Positions 1 through 8,443 are shown, counted from the stretch's first letter. The stretch: 64,000 nt of DNA from Enhydrobacter aerosaccus (GCF_900167455.1 NZ_FUWJ01000001.1:1-64000), one strand, 5' to 3'. Program-made: numbers and translations. Notes: generated from the sequence alone by a model not told the origin.

Positions 1-340
1 TTTTGAACCGCAGCCCTTCGCGCCGCAGGAACATCCAGACCGCATTGTGCGAGACGATCACGCCGCGTGCCGCCAACTCGTCCTTCAGCTTGTGCAGCGT
101 CAGGTGCGGCGTCTGTCTGATCCTCTCCTCGATGAAGGCGCGATGCGGCTCCAGCGTCCGCTTGCGATGTCCCCCCATCTTCCCGGGCGCCACAGAGCCG
201 GTCGACCGCCAGCGCTGCGACCACTTCACCACCGAGGACACCGCAACACCGAACCGCGCCGCCACCGCGCGGCAGCTCTCCCCTCCTGAAACTGCCCGTA
301 CAACCCGTTCTCGCAGATCGTTCGACAGAGGTCGGCTCAT
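1..340 (-). CDS. IS630-family transposase, N-terminal part (cut by window edge)
   Basis: The reverse strand reads from an ATG at 340 without a stop to the window edge, giving 113 residues that begin MSRPLSNDLRERVV. The N-terminal part is a helix-turn-helix DNA-binding region (CRAVAARFGVAVSSVVKW), followed by the basic linker GKMGGHRKRTL and the LTLHKLKDELAARGV segment. This order is typical of IS630/Tc1-mariner transposases, which insert at TA dinucleotides. The DDE catalytic domain would lie outside the window, so intactness cannot be judged. The element's end should lie in the roughly 150 bases after 340, but with one end only the terminal repeat cannot be defined. Confidence 0.85.
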   Translation of the reverse strand, partial: MSRPLSNDLRERVVRAVSGGESCRAVAARFGVAVSSVVKWSQRWRSTGSVAPGKMGGHRKRTLEPHRAFIEERIRQTPHLTLHKLKDELAARGVIVSHNAVWMFLRREGLRFK

Positions 341-902
341 CGATACTGGCCTCCTATCCAGCCAGCACGCCAATTATTTGCAGGTCTTGGATTAGACAGC
401 CAGAACGATACATCCTCAACTCGCTCGATCTAGGGACCAAGTTATGCGATCACTTTTGGCAGGACAAATGTTGGTCTTGCTCCTTCTTCGAGTTGAAGAC
501 CTGCAAACCAAGCGCCTGAATGAGAAAGACATTACCGGTCGCATCTCGAAGATCGGAGAGTGAGGCAGCTTTGTTCGAGGCTGCTCTCGTCACTTTGAGG
601 AGGCCGGTTGAAGCACTGGGCCCTCGCTCTGGTCAAGCGGGCAGGCCCATGGAAGCCTTGGAAGGCCAAGATTGGCGCTTCTCGACGCGTCTAGGTGTTC
701 GTCGCATTTCTTTAGCGTGAACACCTACATCCACTTGATGCATGCAGGGACTGTACATAACGGTCGTCGTTGCACAACCTCTGACGCTCGCCCGGTGTGA
801 ATCCCCTTGCAAGCCCGGAAGCCGTCCCCGAAGATTTCCGCGGGGTATGGGGTGAGCCCGGCCTTGTCGCTTGGCTCCTGTCGTTATCGAGGGGGGAGAC
901 CA
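341..902. other. Intergenic stretch with no confident gene
   Basis: This 562-base stretch separates the transposase from the OmpA-like lipoprotein gene. It should hold the IS630 end near the transposase and the promoter of the lipoprotein gene near 850-890. Short open frames exist (for example 520-720 on the plus strand), but they lack a ribosome binding site and any recognisable family. A short cysteine-containing frame around 448-522 has no start codon. I see no RNA gene. Confidence 0.5.
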
Positions 903-1331
903 ATGCTGAAGACTGTATCGGCGATCCTTGGGATCGCATTCGTGCTGGCGGCCTGCGATCAGGCCGCGCAGGAGACAGCCACGCCGCCGGCGCCGCCGCC
1001 GACCAAGGCCTGGATGGTCTTCTTCGATACCAACAGCAGCAAGCTGTCCCAGCAGGGCACCGCGACCGTGAACGAGGCGGCCGGCGTGGCGAAGTCCATG
1101 CCGAACGCCAAGGTGACGGTCACGGGCTACACCGATACCGATGGTTCGCCGGCCTATAACCAGGCGCTGTCGGTTCGTCGCGCAAACGCGGTCAAGGCCG
1201 AGCTGGTGCGCGATGGCATCGACGCCACGGCCATCACCGTCACCGGCGTCGGCGAGCAGAGCCTTCTGGTGCAGACGCCGAACCAGACCAAGCAGGAGAA
1301 GAACCGGCGGGTTCAGATCGTCGTGCAGTAG
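903..1331 (+). CDS. OmpA-family lipoprotein (Pal-like peptidoglycan-binding)
   Basis: The 142-residue product starts with a short lipoprotein signal (ILGIAFVLAAC, lipobox Cys at about residue 17). After a Pro/Ala linker comes a compact OmpA/MotB C-terminal domain. Diagnostic segments are VFFDTNSSKLS, VTVTGYTDTDGS, LSVRRANAVKAEL and the terminal KNRRVQIVV. Such proteins are lipid-anchored in the outer membrane and bind peptidoglycan non-covalently. The start at 903 was chosen for the strong GGGGGGAG ribosome site just upstream and because it puts the signal peptide at the N-terminus; upstream in-frame extensions add no signal. The domain is at the short end for the family. The zinc-motif gene follows in the same direction. 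Confidence 0.85.
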   Translation: MLKTVSAILGIAFVLAACDQAAQETATPPAPPPTKAWMVFFDTNSSKLSQQGTATVNEAAGVAKSMPNAKVTVTGYTDTDGSPAYNQALSVRRANAVKAELVRDGIDATAITVTGVGEQSLLVQTPNQTKQEKNRRVQIVVQ

Positions 1332-1340
1332 GCGATCGGT

Positions 1341-1372
1341 CTCCTGGCGTTGCGCAATCGCGGCGCCAGGAG
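1341..1372 (+). terminator. Hairpin after the OmpA-like lipoprotein gene
   Basis: CTCCTGGCG at 1341-1349 pairs perfectly with CGCCAGGAG at 1364-1372 across a 14-base loop, ten bases after the lipoprotein stop. There is no T-run, so this may be an mRNA 3' stabiliser or attenuator rather than a classical intrinsic terminator. Confidence 0.45.
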
Positions 1373-1397
1373 GAAGCCGGGCCGAGATGGTCGACGA

Positions 1398-1850
1398 ATG
1401 CCTTTGTTCGATGCGCCTGTTCCGAGGCACCTGCTGTGGCCGATCGATGCCCCCTGGCCGCGGCGCAGGGTGGGTCGATTGCTGCGGCGGTTTCAAGCCT
1501 GCTTTCCGGACGTGGTCTACGACACCGATCTGGCGGTCGAACTCGCCAACGGCCAGGCCTTCCTCGATGGGGACCTGAAGCGGGTGCGGCTGTATGGCGG
1601 CCTCGTCCGGCATCGCGAGATGACGTCCGCGGCGCTGGCCCTGACTCTGGCGCACGAGACCGGACATCATCTCGGAGGACCGCCGTTCCTGCCGTTCCAT
1701 CGCTGGCTGAGCAGCGAGGAGCGGGCGACCGAATGGGGGACGACGGTTGGCCTTCAACGCGTGTTCGGCGAGCGCACGGCACGCCGCATCGCCGGGCAGG
1801 GCGGTCGGCAGTTGGAAAGGATTCGAGGGGCGTCTGATGTAACGACTTGA
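1398..1850 (+). CDS. Small HETGH-motif protein, putative zinc metallopeptidase
   Basis: The start at 1398 gives about 150 residues beginning MPLFDAPVPRHLLWP. The centre carries ALTLAHETGHHLGG, an HExxH zinc-binding motif extended by a further His. About 20 residues later comes SSEERATEW, which resembles the third-ligand region (SSE-x-QAD-x-W) of small bacterial HExxH proteins. No signal peptide or membrane segment is visible, so it is probably cytoplasmic unless exported by another route. The expected AD pair is AT here, so the third ligand is uncertain. It lies between the OmpA-like lipoprotein and an uncharacterised gene 13 bases downstream, probably co-transcribed with the latter. Catalytic activity is inferred from the motif only. 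Confidence 0.6.
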   Translation: MPLFDAPVPRHLLWPIDAPWPRRRVGRLLRRFQACFPDVVYDTDLAVELANGQAFLDGDLKRVRLYGGLVRHREMTSAALALTLAHETGHHLGGPPFLPFHRWLSSEERATEWGTTVGLQRVFGERTARRIAGQGGRQLERIRGASDVTT

Positions 1851-1863
1851 GAGGGAGGGACGA

Positions 1864-2331
1864 ATGGGGATGTATTTCAACACGGCGCAGACCATGCTGA
1901 TGGCCCAGGTGGTCAACAGTCACTTCGCCAACGATGTCAATGGCGGTGACATCGCTCATTGGCGGAACAACAGGGCGGACCTGCAGAATCACACCTTGCC
2001 GCAGATCGCGGATATGCATGGTGCTCACGGTGCCGACTATCCGCTCGGCTCGGATCCAGGAGGGGCCATTCGCAGGCGCTGGAGGAGCTGGCTCACAAAG
2101 CTGGAACAGAGCAACAATCCCAACACCGGCAACCGGATCGGCAAGGATATCCGCGACTACATTCACGACGGACTCGCCAACGCTAACTGCCTCGAGATCG
2201 TGTTTGCCGTCGTTCCCGCCGCTGCCGTCAGCGTCGATGCGCCGGTGGATTACCCGCTTGCCACGCCGGCCGGCTCCGTCGGGCGCCTCATCACGATTCA
2301 TACCCTGGAGATCGATGATCCCAAGTGGTGA
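1864..2331 (+). CDS. Uncharacterised protein, 155 aa
   Basis: The gene follows the HETGH protein after 13 bases, with a good GAGAGGGAGG ribosome site before an ATG. The product begins MGMYFNTAQTMLM and is polar. It has an Asn/His-rich N-terminal half (HFANDVNGGDIAHWRNN) and a hydrophobic beta-like C-terminal third (CLEIVFAVVPAAAVSV). I recognise no family, signal peptide or membrane helix. The tight spacing suggests it works with the putative metallopeptidase, perhaps as a partner or substrate, but that is inference. Confidence 0.6.
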   Translation: MGMYFNTAQTMLMAQVVNSHFANDVNGGDIAHWRNNRADLQNHTLPQIADMHGAHGADYPLGSDPGGAIRRRWRSWLTKLEQSNNPNTGNRIGKDIRDYIHDGLANANCLEIVFAVVPAAAVSVDAPVDYPLATPAGSVGRLITIHTLEIDDPKW

Positions 2332-2365
2332 CGGCTCGTGGTGACGGGTCCAGCGGTGAGGCGTG

Positions 2366-2704
2366 TCAGTCCGGGCGCGTCTCCGAACGCCGCGCCTCGA
2401 GAACCTGGATCAACGAGGTCAGGCTCAGGCGGAGGCCCTGGACGCCATGCGCGATCAGATGGGCGACGCCGTCGGAACCGTCGGTGCTGGCGGTCCGGAT
2501 GCGGATTGCCAGGTCGTACGACCGATCGTGGACCTGGATGAACAGCTCGCGAATCACGGGACGGGCGTGCTCGGGGTGATCGGCGCTGTCCCATTCCAGG
2601 GCACTCAACAACTCCTGCCGGATCGCAGGATCATTGGGATGGCCCCACGCGCGCAGGCAGGCAGCATCCAAAGCCTCGGCCTTCCGGTGAAGTCTGCTGA
2701 GCAA
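2366..2704 (-). CDS. Uncharacterised small protein, 112 aa
   Basis: The reverse frame has coding character and a plausible soluble helical product (HRKAEALDAACLRAWGHPNDPAIRQ, split here at the stop of what I recognise, then ELLSALEW and PVIRELFIQVHDRSYDLAIRI). The only in-frame start after the upstream stop is TTG at 2704. Open codons upstream of it without a start codon (RWNWGPLL) leave the true N-terminus in doubt; a 5' truncation is possible. No family was recognised. It could form a unit with the similarly oriented gene at 2854-3240, 149 bases upstream. Confidence 0.45.
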   Translation of the reverse strand: MLSRLHRKAEALDAACLRAWGHPNDPAIRQELLSALEWDSADHPEHARPVIRELFIQVHDRSYDLAIRIRTASTDGSDGVAHLIAHGVQGLRLSLTSLIQVLEARRSETRPD

Positions 2705-2853
2705 AGGCCCCCAATTCCAGCGCGGTCCCCAACGCCGTCTGCACTACACCATCGCTTCCGGCCGCTGTCGAGCGCGCCGACAGGTTCTCTCGATACGGCG
2801 CGATCCCCGTTCGCGCCGCGTCTCGACGATGGACTGCAGTCTCTATTGTCTCG

Positions 2854-3240
2854 TCAGCCGACCGGCTGCAGAGGGGCCGCGGCCTTCACGGTCGGCGATG
2901 GCGCATGCTGCCAGGCCAGGAGCCGCCGAAGGAGCCAGATCGCCGCCCGGCGCCACAGCGGTGGCGGGGCGAAATGGGAGGCGAACTCGCGATTGATTTC
3001 CATGGGCCGCCAATAGGATGCGTGCCATTCACGATACGCCGCGTGAAAATCCTTGGCCTGCTCCGGACGAGCGCGCAGCAGCGAGCAATCACACAAGGCG
3101 TGTATCTCCACCTCGTTGTCGCTGCGGAAATGGAACCTGTGCCGACTGTTCAAGTGATGAAGGCAACCGTCGGTGAACTCGAATTCTTCGGGTCTCGAAC
3201 GAAGGGCTGTAATCGCCGGAGCAAGTTCCAGATAGGTCAT
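2854..3240 (-). CDS. Uncharacterised protein, 128 aa
   Basis: The start ATG at 3240 has a clear GAGGAGTG ribosome site. The product begins MTYLELAPAITALRSRPEEF and contains a His/Cys-rich stretch (CLHHLNSRHRFHFRS, then ALCDCSLL). It ends with a basic amphipathic segment (LWRRAAIWLLRRLLAW) that could lie on a membrane. Cys and His are spaced loosely enough to suggest, but not prove, metal binding. I do not recognise a named family. Confidence 0.6.
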   Translation of the reverse strand: MTYLELAPAITALRSRPEEFEFTDGCLHHLNSRHRFHFRSDNEVEIHALCDCSLLRARPEQAKDFHAAYREWHASYWRPMEINREFASHFAPPPLWRRAAIWLLRRLLAWQHAPSPTVKAAAPLQPVG

Positions 3241-3429
3241 TGCGACACTCCTCTGCTAACCGGCTGATAAACGCGGGCTGGCCGGCTTTCGGTTGCAGTG
3301 TCCGCAATCAAAATTTCGCCATCGCTCGGCACGCGCTGCAAACCGTCATGCCCGCTCCGCTCCTTGACTTGCATCAACGTCGATCGTTCTGCTCGCCCCT
3401 ACGCAGGAGGAGATGGTTTATGAAGAGTC

Positions 3430-3777
3430 ATGACCTTCGGTGAATTCGCTTCCGGCGCTGGCCGGGTCGTCGAGCTGATCGGCATTGTCGTGCTCATCGT
3501 CGGTGCCCTGGCGGCGACGGTGATGGCCGGGCTGCGGCTGGTGCGGGGCGGTAATCCGCGGGATTGCTATCACGATCTGCGGGCCGATCTGGGACGCGCC
3601 ATCCTGCTGGGGCTCGAGTTTCTGGTCATCGCCGACATCATCGGGACCGTCGCCGTCGAACCGACCCTGCAAAACCTTGGCGTCCTCGCGGTTATCGTGA
3701 CGATCCGGACGCTCTTGAGCTTCGCCCTCGAACTCGAGGTCAGCGGCCGATGGCCGTGGCAGAAGGAGAATCGCTAG
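3430..3777 (+). CDS. DUF1622 family inner-membrane protein
   Basis: This 115-residue protein has three hydrophobic segments: VVELIGIVVLIVGALAATVM, AILLGLEFLVIADIIGTV and NLGVLAVIVTIRTLLSFAL. The loop between the first two reads YHDLRADLGRAILLGLEFL, the diagnostic core of DUF1622 small membrane proteins. Function is unknown for the family. The ATG at 3430 is 17 bases from the strong AGGAGGAG ribosome site at about 3405-3412. A six-codon frame (3413-3433) sits directly behind that site and its stop overlaps this start as ATGA, so translation may be coupled. Confidence 0.85.
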   Translation: MTFGEFASGAGRVVELIGIVVLIVGALAATVMAGLRLVRGGNPRDCYHDLRADLGRAILLGLEFLVIADIIGTVAVEPTLQNLGVLAVIVTIRTLLSFALELEVSGRWPWQKENR

Positions 3778-3983
3778 GGTGGCCCCCTGACCAAGCAGTG
3801 GCGGGCTCGAAAAACCTGTCGCCGACGCAGCGATACTGAAACCAAGACCTTTACCTCGCCCCGGAAAGTGAAAATAATAGATGCAGGGGGAGGGGAGATT
3901 TTGGGGGACTCTGATTCTCTACCGTCATTGAACCGGCGCCTGGCGCCGGTCGGCCTGCGCACGTTGCAGAGGGTGTGAGGGAT

Positions 3984-6647
3984 ATGGATCCTGGCACCGA
4001 CAGCAAGGCCACTGTTTCAAACGAGACGGATTTCGTCGCCCTGCCGGCTGGCGCCAAGATCGGGCGCTACGAAGTCGTCGCTGTGCTGGGGCAGGGCGGC
4101 TTCGGCATCACCTATCGGGCGCGCGACATCCAGCTCGGCCGCGAAGTCGCGATCAAGGAATATCTCCCGACATCGCTTGCCGTGCGCAAGGATGGATCGA
4201 CGGTGCTGCCGCGTTCGACCAAGGTCGCCGAGGACTTCACCTGGGGCCGCGAGCGCTTTGTCGCCGAGGGCCGTACGATGGCGACGCTGCACGACGCGCC
4301 TGGCATCGTGAAGGTGTTCGATTTCCTCGAAATCAACGGCACCGCTTACATCGTCATGGAAATGCTCAAGGGCGATACGCTCGAAGGGCATCTCAAGAAG
4401 CACGGGCGCATGGACCCCGAGGCGATCGACCAGATCGTATGGCCACTGCTCGACGGTCTGGAGCAGGTCCACAATGCCGGCTTTCTCCATCGCGATATCA
4501 AGCCGGCCAACATCCTTCTCAACGCCAAGGGCCATCCTACGCTGATCGACTTCGGCGCCTCACGCGCCGCGATGGTTGGCCGGACCGTGGCGATGACGGC
4601 AATCTTCACGCCCGGCTATGCCGCCGCCGAGCAGTTCACCTCGGCCAAGCAGGGGCCGTGGACGGACATCTACGGTCTTGCGGCCACGCTCTATCACGCG
4701 ATTACCGGCGCGCCGCCGCCCAGCGCCTTCGACCGTATGCTGGACGATGAGTACGAACCGATCGCGCGGACCGCACCGCCGGGCTTCGCGCCCGGCCTGC
4801 TGGCCGGCATCGATGCCGGCCTCGCGGTCCGGGCCAGCGATCGGCCGCAGTCCATCGCCGGCTGGCGGGCCATCCTCTCGCTGGCGCAAGGCCAGTCGGC
4901 CGACGCGACCGCTCTCATGTCCGGTCGAGGCGCCGAAGCCGATGCGACCATCGTCGCGACGGCTGGCCGCCGTGCCGGTCCGCCAACTGCGCGGGTCGAG
5001 GCGCCTCCGGTTCAACCGGCGCCCGCCCCCTCGCCGCCGACCCAGTCGCCGCCCACTCAATCGCCGCCCGCCCAACCGTCCGGAGGGGCAGCCGCAGCGC
5101 CTGCGCCGGAATCCGGACCGTCGATCGCAGCCCCGTCGCCTCGCGGCAGTGCGCCGCGCAGTCGTGGGCTCGTCTATGGCGGCGCCGCAGCGCTCGCTCT
5201 CGCTCTCCTGGGCGGCGGCGGGTATTTCGCCCTCGCGCCCAAGACGCCGTCGCAGAACTCCCTGCAGGACCTGAAGGTCGAGGATCTGGAGCGCGTGCTG
5301 GCCGAGCGGCGCGCGGCGGACGCGGCGGCGGCCGAGAAGAAGCGCATGGAAGAGGAGGCCGCGCGCAAGGCGGCAGCCGATACGGCAGCCAAGCAGGCGG
5401 CCGATGCCGAACTCGAGAAGGCGCGGCAGGATCGCGAACGGGCCGAGGCCCAACTGGCGCAGATGAAGGCCGAGATGGACGTGCGGCGCCGGGCGGAAGC
5501 CGGCCAACGCCAACAGAGTGAGGCGGCGGCGCGCGTGGCGGCCGAGGAAGAGGCGGCCCGCAAGGCGGAGGCCGAAATGGCGGCGCTACGCCAGGCGGAG
5601 GAAGACGCCAAGAAGAAGGCGGCCGCCGAGGCCGAAAGCAAGCGGCAGGCCGACGAGGCGCTGGCCAAGGCTCAGGCGGCACGCGCCGCCGCCGATGCCG
5701 ACGCGAAAGCCAAGGCCGATGCCGAAGCGAAGCGGAAAGCGGACGCCGACGCCAAGCAGGTGGCCGAAGCGCAGGCGCGCGATCAGGCGGCGGCGGCCAA
5801 GGCGCAGGCCGATGCTGACGCAAAGGCCAAGGCGGACGCCGAAGCGAAGGCCAAGGCCGATGCCGAGGCCGACAAGAAAGCAGCCGAAGCCGCGGAGACC
5901 GCGTTGCGCCTGACGCCACTCGATCGCCAGCATGTCCAGGTCGCGTTGACGGCGCTCGGCTTCGACACGCGTGGCAGCGACGGCGCCTTTGGCCCGCGCT
6001 CGCGGGAGGCGATTGCCGCCTATCAGAAGTCGCGCAACGAGCCGGCGACGAGCTTCCTCACGGCCGCCCAGAACCAGGCATTGCTGCGCGACGCCTCGCC
6101 AGCGGTCGCCAAGTTCGATGCCGATCAGAGGAAGATCGAGGACGACAAGAAGAAGGCCGAGGAGGAGGCCAAGCGCAAGGCGGACGAGGACGCCAAGGCC
6201 AAGGCCGCGGCCGCCGTGGCGCCAGCGCCGGCTCCGCCGCCCCCAGCGGCCGCGCCGTCCCCCGCGGCGCCGCAAGCCGTGCCGCCACCCGCTGCATCAC
6301 AATCCGCGCCATCGGCGGCGGGCGCCATCAGTCGGTGGTTCGGCACCGCGCACTGCGAGCGATGGGGCGGCACCCTCGGCCTCAACGTTGTCATGGCCGG
6401 CGGCAAAGGGACGGCAAGCGCCAGCGGGCGAAACGATTCGAGCGCCACCATCACGATCAGTGGCAACAGCTATTCAGGCTCGATCGTCAGCTACAACAAG
6501 AACCACAGCAAGGAACTCACCGGCAGGTTCTCGGGGACGATCTCCGGCAACCAGATCAGCACGCAGGTGGTCATCCGGGCGGACTTCAAGAACCAGGACG
6601 GACCGAACGAGATGATGTGTACCGTCCAGCTTGCCGGAGCAAACTAG
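3984..6647 (+). CDS. Membrane-anchored Ser/Thr protein kinase with peptidoglycan-binding domain
   Basis: The product is about 887 residues. Residues 25-290 form a Hanks-type kinase with a glycine loop GQGGFG (36-41), VAIK Lys58, HRDIKPANILL (catalytic Asp171) and DFGAS (Asp189), all intact. A Pro-rich linker leads to one membrane helix at about 395-415 (YGGAAALALALLGGGGYFAL). Next comes a roughly 190-residue Ala/Lys/Glu coiled coil. A PG_binding_1-type domain lies at about 642-700 (VQVALTALGFDTRGSDG, FGPRSREAIAAYQ). A second charged/Pro-rich stretch leads to a beta-rich C-terminal domain from about 780. The kinase faces the cytoplasm and the rest the periplasm, suggesting cell-wall sensing. 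ATG 3984 was preferred to GTG 3975, nine bases upstream. Confidence 0.92.
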   Translation: MDPGTDSKATVSNETDFVALPAGAKIGRYEVVAVLGQGGFGITYRARDIQLGREVAIKEYLPTSLAVRKDGSTVLPRSTKVAEDFTWGRERFVAEGRTMATLHDAPGIVKVFDFLEINGTAYIVMEMLKGDTLEGHLKKHGRMDPEAIDQIVWPLLDGLEQVHNAGFLHRDIKPANILLNAKGHPTLIDFGASRAAMVGRTVAMTAIFTPGYAAAEQFTSAKQGPWTDIYGLAATLYHAITGAPPPSAFDRMLDDEYEPIARTAPPGFAPGLLAGIDAGLAVRASDRPQSIAGWRAILSLAQGQSADATALMSGRGAEADATIVATAGRRAGPPTARVEAPPVQPAPAPSPPTQSPPTQSPPAQPSGGAAAAPAPESGPSIAAPSPRGSAPRSRGLVYGGAAALALALLGGGGYFALAPKTPSQNSLQDLKVEDLERVLAERRAADAAAAEKKRMEEEAARKAAADTAAKQAADAELEKARQDRERAEAQLAQMKAEMDVRRRAEAGQRQQSEAAARVAAEEEAARKAEAEMAALRQAEEDAKKKAAAEAESKRQADEALAKAQAARAAADADAKAKADAEAKRKADADAKQVAEAQARDQAAAAKAQADADAKAKADAEAKAKADAEADKKAAEAAETALRLTPLDRQHVQVALTALGFDTRGSDGAFGPRSREAIAAYQKSRNEPATSFLTAAQNQALLRDASPAVAKFDADQRKIEDDKKKAEEEAKRKADEDAKAKAAAAVAPAPAPPPPAAAPSPAAPQAVPPPAASQSAPSAAGAISRWFGTAHCERWGGTLGLNVVMAGGKGTASASGRNDSSATITISGNSYSGSIVSYNKNHSKELTGRFSGTISGNQISTQVVIRADFKNQDGPNEMMCTVQLAGAN

Positions 6648-6662
6648 GCCGTCGGCTTCGGC

Positions 6663-7187
6663 TCAGAACGAACGAATGCGCAGCCGACCCTCATAATCAC
6701 GCTTGCCCAGCGGCACGCCTCGCGAGCGCAGGATGTTGTATGCGGTGACGGCGTGGAAATGGAAATTCGGCAGAGAGAATGAGAGAATGAAGGTCTCCGG
6801 CGTGAAAGCAAGCCGTCGCGGGCCGATCTGGAGGTCCAGGTGCTTGTCCGCGCAGTCGTTGATCTCGTCGGGGACGAACGCCTCCAGAGCCGTTTCTGCC
6901 TTATCGATCATCGCCTGCAGGTCCGTGAAGGGGACAGGTCCGACCAAGGCGGGAGGGGTGAACGCGCCCGTCCTGAGAGCCTCGACCCCCCACACGGAAT
7001 GATGCCATGCCGCCTCGATCTGGAAATGGAACGGTGCCATGTCGTCGAAGAGGCGGGTATTCACGAACGTGTCGGGATCGACACCGGTGTTTGAAAAATG
7101 GGTCGCCGCACGGTCGAGGAAGCCTCCGACGGCTCTTACGGTTTGCAGGAAGGTCGGCACGCTAAGGTCGTAGAGGGATGTCCGCAT
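6663..7187 (-). CDS. DUF1993 family protein
   Basis: The product (174 aa) starts MRTSLYDLSVPTFLQTVRAV, the usual opening of DUF1993 proteins. It carries the family's DMAPFHFQIEAAWHHSVWG segment, a conserved LPNFHFHAVTAYNILRSRGV C-terminal block and the ending KRDYEGRLRIRSF. These proteins are small helical proteins of the DinB/YfiT-like superfamily in my judgement, with unknown function. ATG 7187 was chosen because GAGGAAGG precedes it and because family members begin there; the longer upstream frame has no similarity. The gene converges with the kinase gene, the stops lying 15 bases apart. Confidence 0.85.
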   Translation of the reverse strand: MRTSLYDLSVPTFLQTVRAVGGFLDRAATHFSNTGVDPDTFVNTRLFDDMAPFHFQIEAAWHHSVWGVEALRTGAFTPPALVGPVPFTDLQAMIDKAETALEAFVPDEINDCADKHLDLQIGPRRLAFTPETFILSFSLPNFHFHAVTAYNILRSRGVPLGKRDYEGRLRIRSF

Positions 7188-7324
7188 TGCCTTCCTCTTT
7201 CGAGCACCTTGAATCATTGAGAGGATGTGGCGTGATGGCCACAACGGCAAGGCAAGGGACATCACCTGACGCCGTTCGCCGCGGCATCGGCGCGGCGCCT
7301 GGTCCTCGGATCATCACTCCGGTT

Positions 7325-7606
7325 TTATTGTGCCTGCTTGATGAGATCGTCGTACTGGCTGCAGACTGCATCCCAGTCGACGGTTTGTCCGGAAGACAGC
7401 TTGCCCTGATACGACTGCATCACCGGCTGCATCTTCGCCATCATCGCCTGCCCGGCGTTGGGATCGGCCGCCATCTTTGCCTGAACGAGCTGGCTGAGCT
7501 TGGTGCCCTTGGCCATGGCTTCCTGCTGATCGCAGGCCGAAGCCAAACCAGGCGATGAAAGCACGACTCCGCAAACCGCAGCCAGAGCAAACTTTGACAA
7601 ACGCAT
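7325..7606 (-). CDS. Small exported protein, 93 aa
   Basis: The gene has an AGGAGTGG ribosome site and an ATG at 7606. The first 25 residues are a signal peptide (MRLSKFALAAVCGVVLSSPG, cleavage probably after LASA). The mature part is about 68 residues and helical, with two cysteines: CDQQEAMAKGTKLSQLV near the N-terminus and AVCSQYDDL near the C-terminus, which could form a disulfide. This suggests a periplasmic protein. I do not recognise a characterised family. Confidence 0.7.
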   Translation of the reverse strand: MRLSKFALAAVCGVVLSSPGLASACDQQEAMAKGTKLSQLVQAKMAADPNAGQAMMAKMQPVMQSYQGKLSSGQTVDWDAVCSQYDDLIKQAQ

Positions 7607-7813
7607 CGATTACCACTCCTGTTGTCGCTTGCGCGCATCGCGCGCGTCGGTAACGTCGTCGACGCCATATGGTTGCAGGAGCAAGCGAAGGATTTCCGGT
7701 GTCTTGCCTTGTCGTTGCGACGCGTGTCGGGTAATCAGACAGTCCTGCAGGGGGCTCAGCGCGAACGGAAGAACGCCGCTATGCGCAGGCACGTAAAGTA
7801 CCGGCACAGGCTC

Positions 7814-8443
7814 ATGCCCGAATTCGCCACGCTCCTTTCCGCCTTCGTCACGTTGCTGGTCACGATCGGTCCGTTCGAGACGGCACCGGTCTTCGGCACG
7901 CTGACGCGCGATGTCACGCGCGGCGAACGCCTTCGCATCGCCCGGCAGGCGGTGGGAATCGCGGGAATCGTGCTGATCGCGTTCGCCCTAGGCGGCGAGC
8001 GGCTCCTGTCGATCCTCCACGTGTCGTTGCCGGCCTTGCGCACGGCGGGCGGCGTGCTGCTCTTTCTCGAGGCGATCAACCTGATGACTGCCAATCCCGG
8101 CACGTCGGCGATCAATCCCGAGGAGCGTGACGAGGCCCGGCCGCCGCGCGATATCACGGTCTTTCCCTTGGCTTTTCCGCTGATTGCCGGACCGGGATCG
8201 CTGATGGCCGTCATTCTCCTGATGAGCAAGGCCCAGGGAGATCTGGTCCTTCAGGCCGGGATCCTGGCGGTGCTCGTCCTATGCCTGGCGATAACCCTTG
8301 TCGCCTTCATCATGGTCGACTCGTTGCGCCGCATCCTGGGCGTCACCGGCACGGATGTCGTCGGCCGCATTTCCGGCCTCCTTCTCGCCGCAATGGCCAT
8401 GCAGTTCGTGTTCGACGGCGTGACCGAGGGGCTGCTGCGCTGA
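7814..8443 (+). CDS. MarC family integral membrane protein
   Basis: The 209-residue product has six hydrophobic segments and the MarC/NAAT signatures. These are the N-terminal LLVTIGPFETAPVFGTLT, a central FLEAINLM followed by the family's cytoplasmic loop, FPLAFPLIAGPGSLMAVIL, and GRISGLLLAAMAMQFVFDGV near the end. MarC proteins are inner-membrane proteins of uncertain substrate; the old multiple-antibiotic-resistance link has been withdrawn for E. coli MarC. The start at 7814 fits the usual family N-terminus; the upstream in-frame extension (from 7622) is not like MarC. It appears to be a single gene, divergent from the exported protein gene at 7606. Confidence 0.88.
   Translation: MPEFATLLSAFVTLLVTIGPFETAPVFGTLTRDVTRGERLRIARQAVGIAGIVLIAFALGGERLLSILHVSLPALRTAGGVLLFLEAINLMTANPGTSAINPEERDEARPPRDITVFPLAFPLIAGPGSLMAVILLMSKAQGDLVLQAGILAVLVLCLAITLVAFIMVDSLRRILGVTGTDVVGRISGLLLAAMAMQFVFDGVTEGLLR

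Noticed and set aside
633-2301. Long overlapping minus-strand frames opposite the OmpA-like and HETGH genes
   Set aside because: They are Arg/Pro-rich with no recognisable family, while the plus-strand frames have clear motifs and ribosome sites.
5290-5900. Apparent DNA repeats (GCCGAAGCGAAGGCC-like units)
   Set aside because: These come from the Ala/Lys/Glu coiled coil of the kinase protein and are coding low complexity, not a repeat element or CRISPR.
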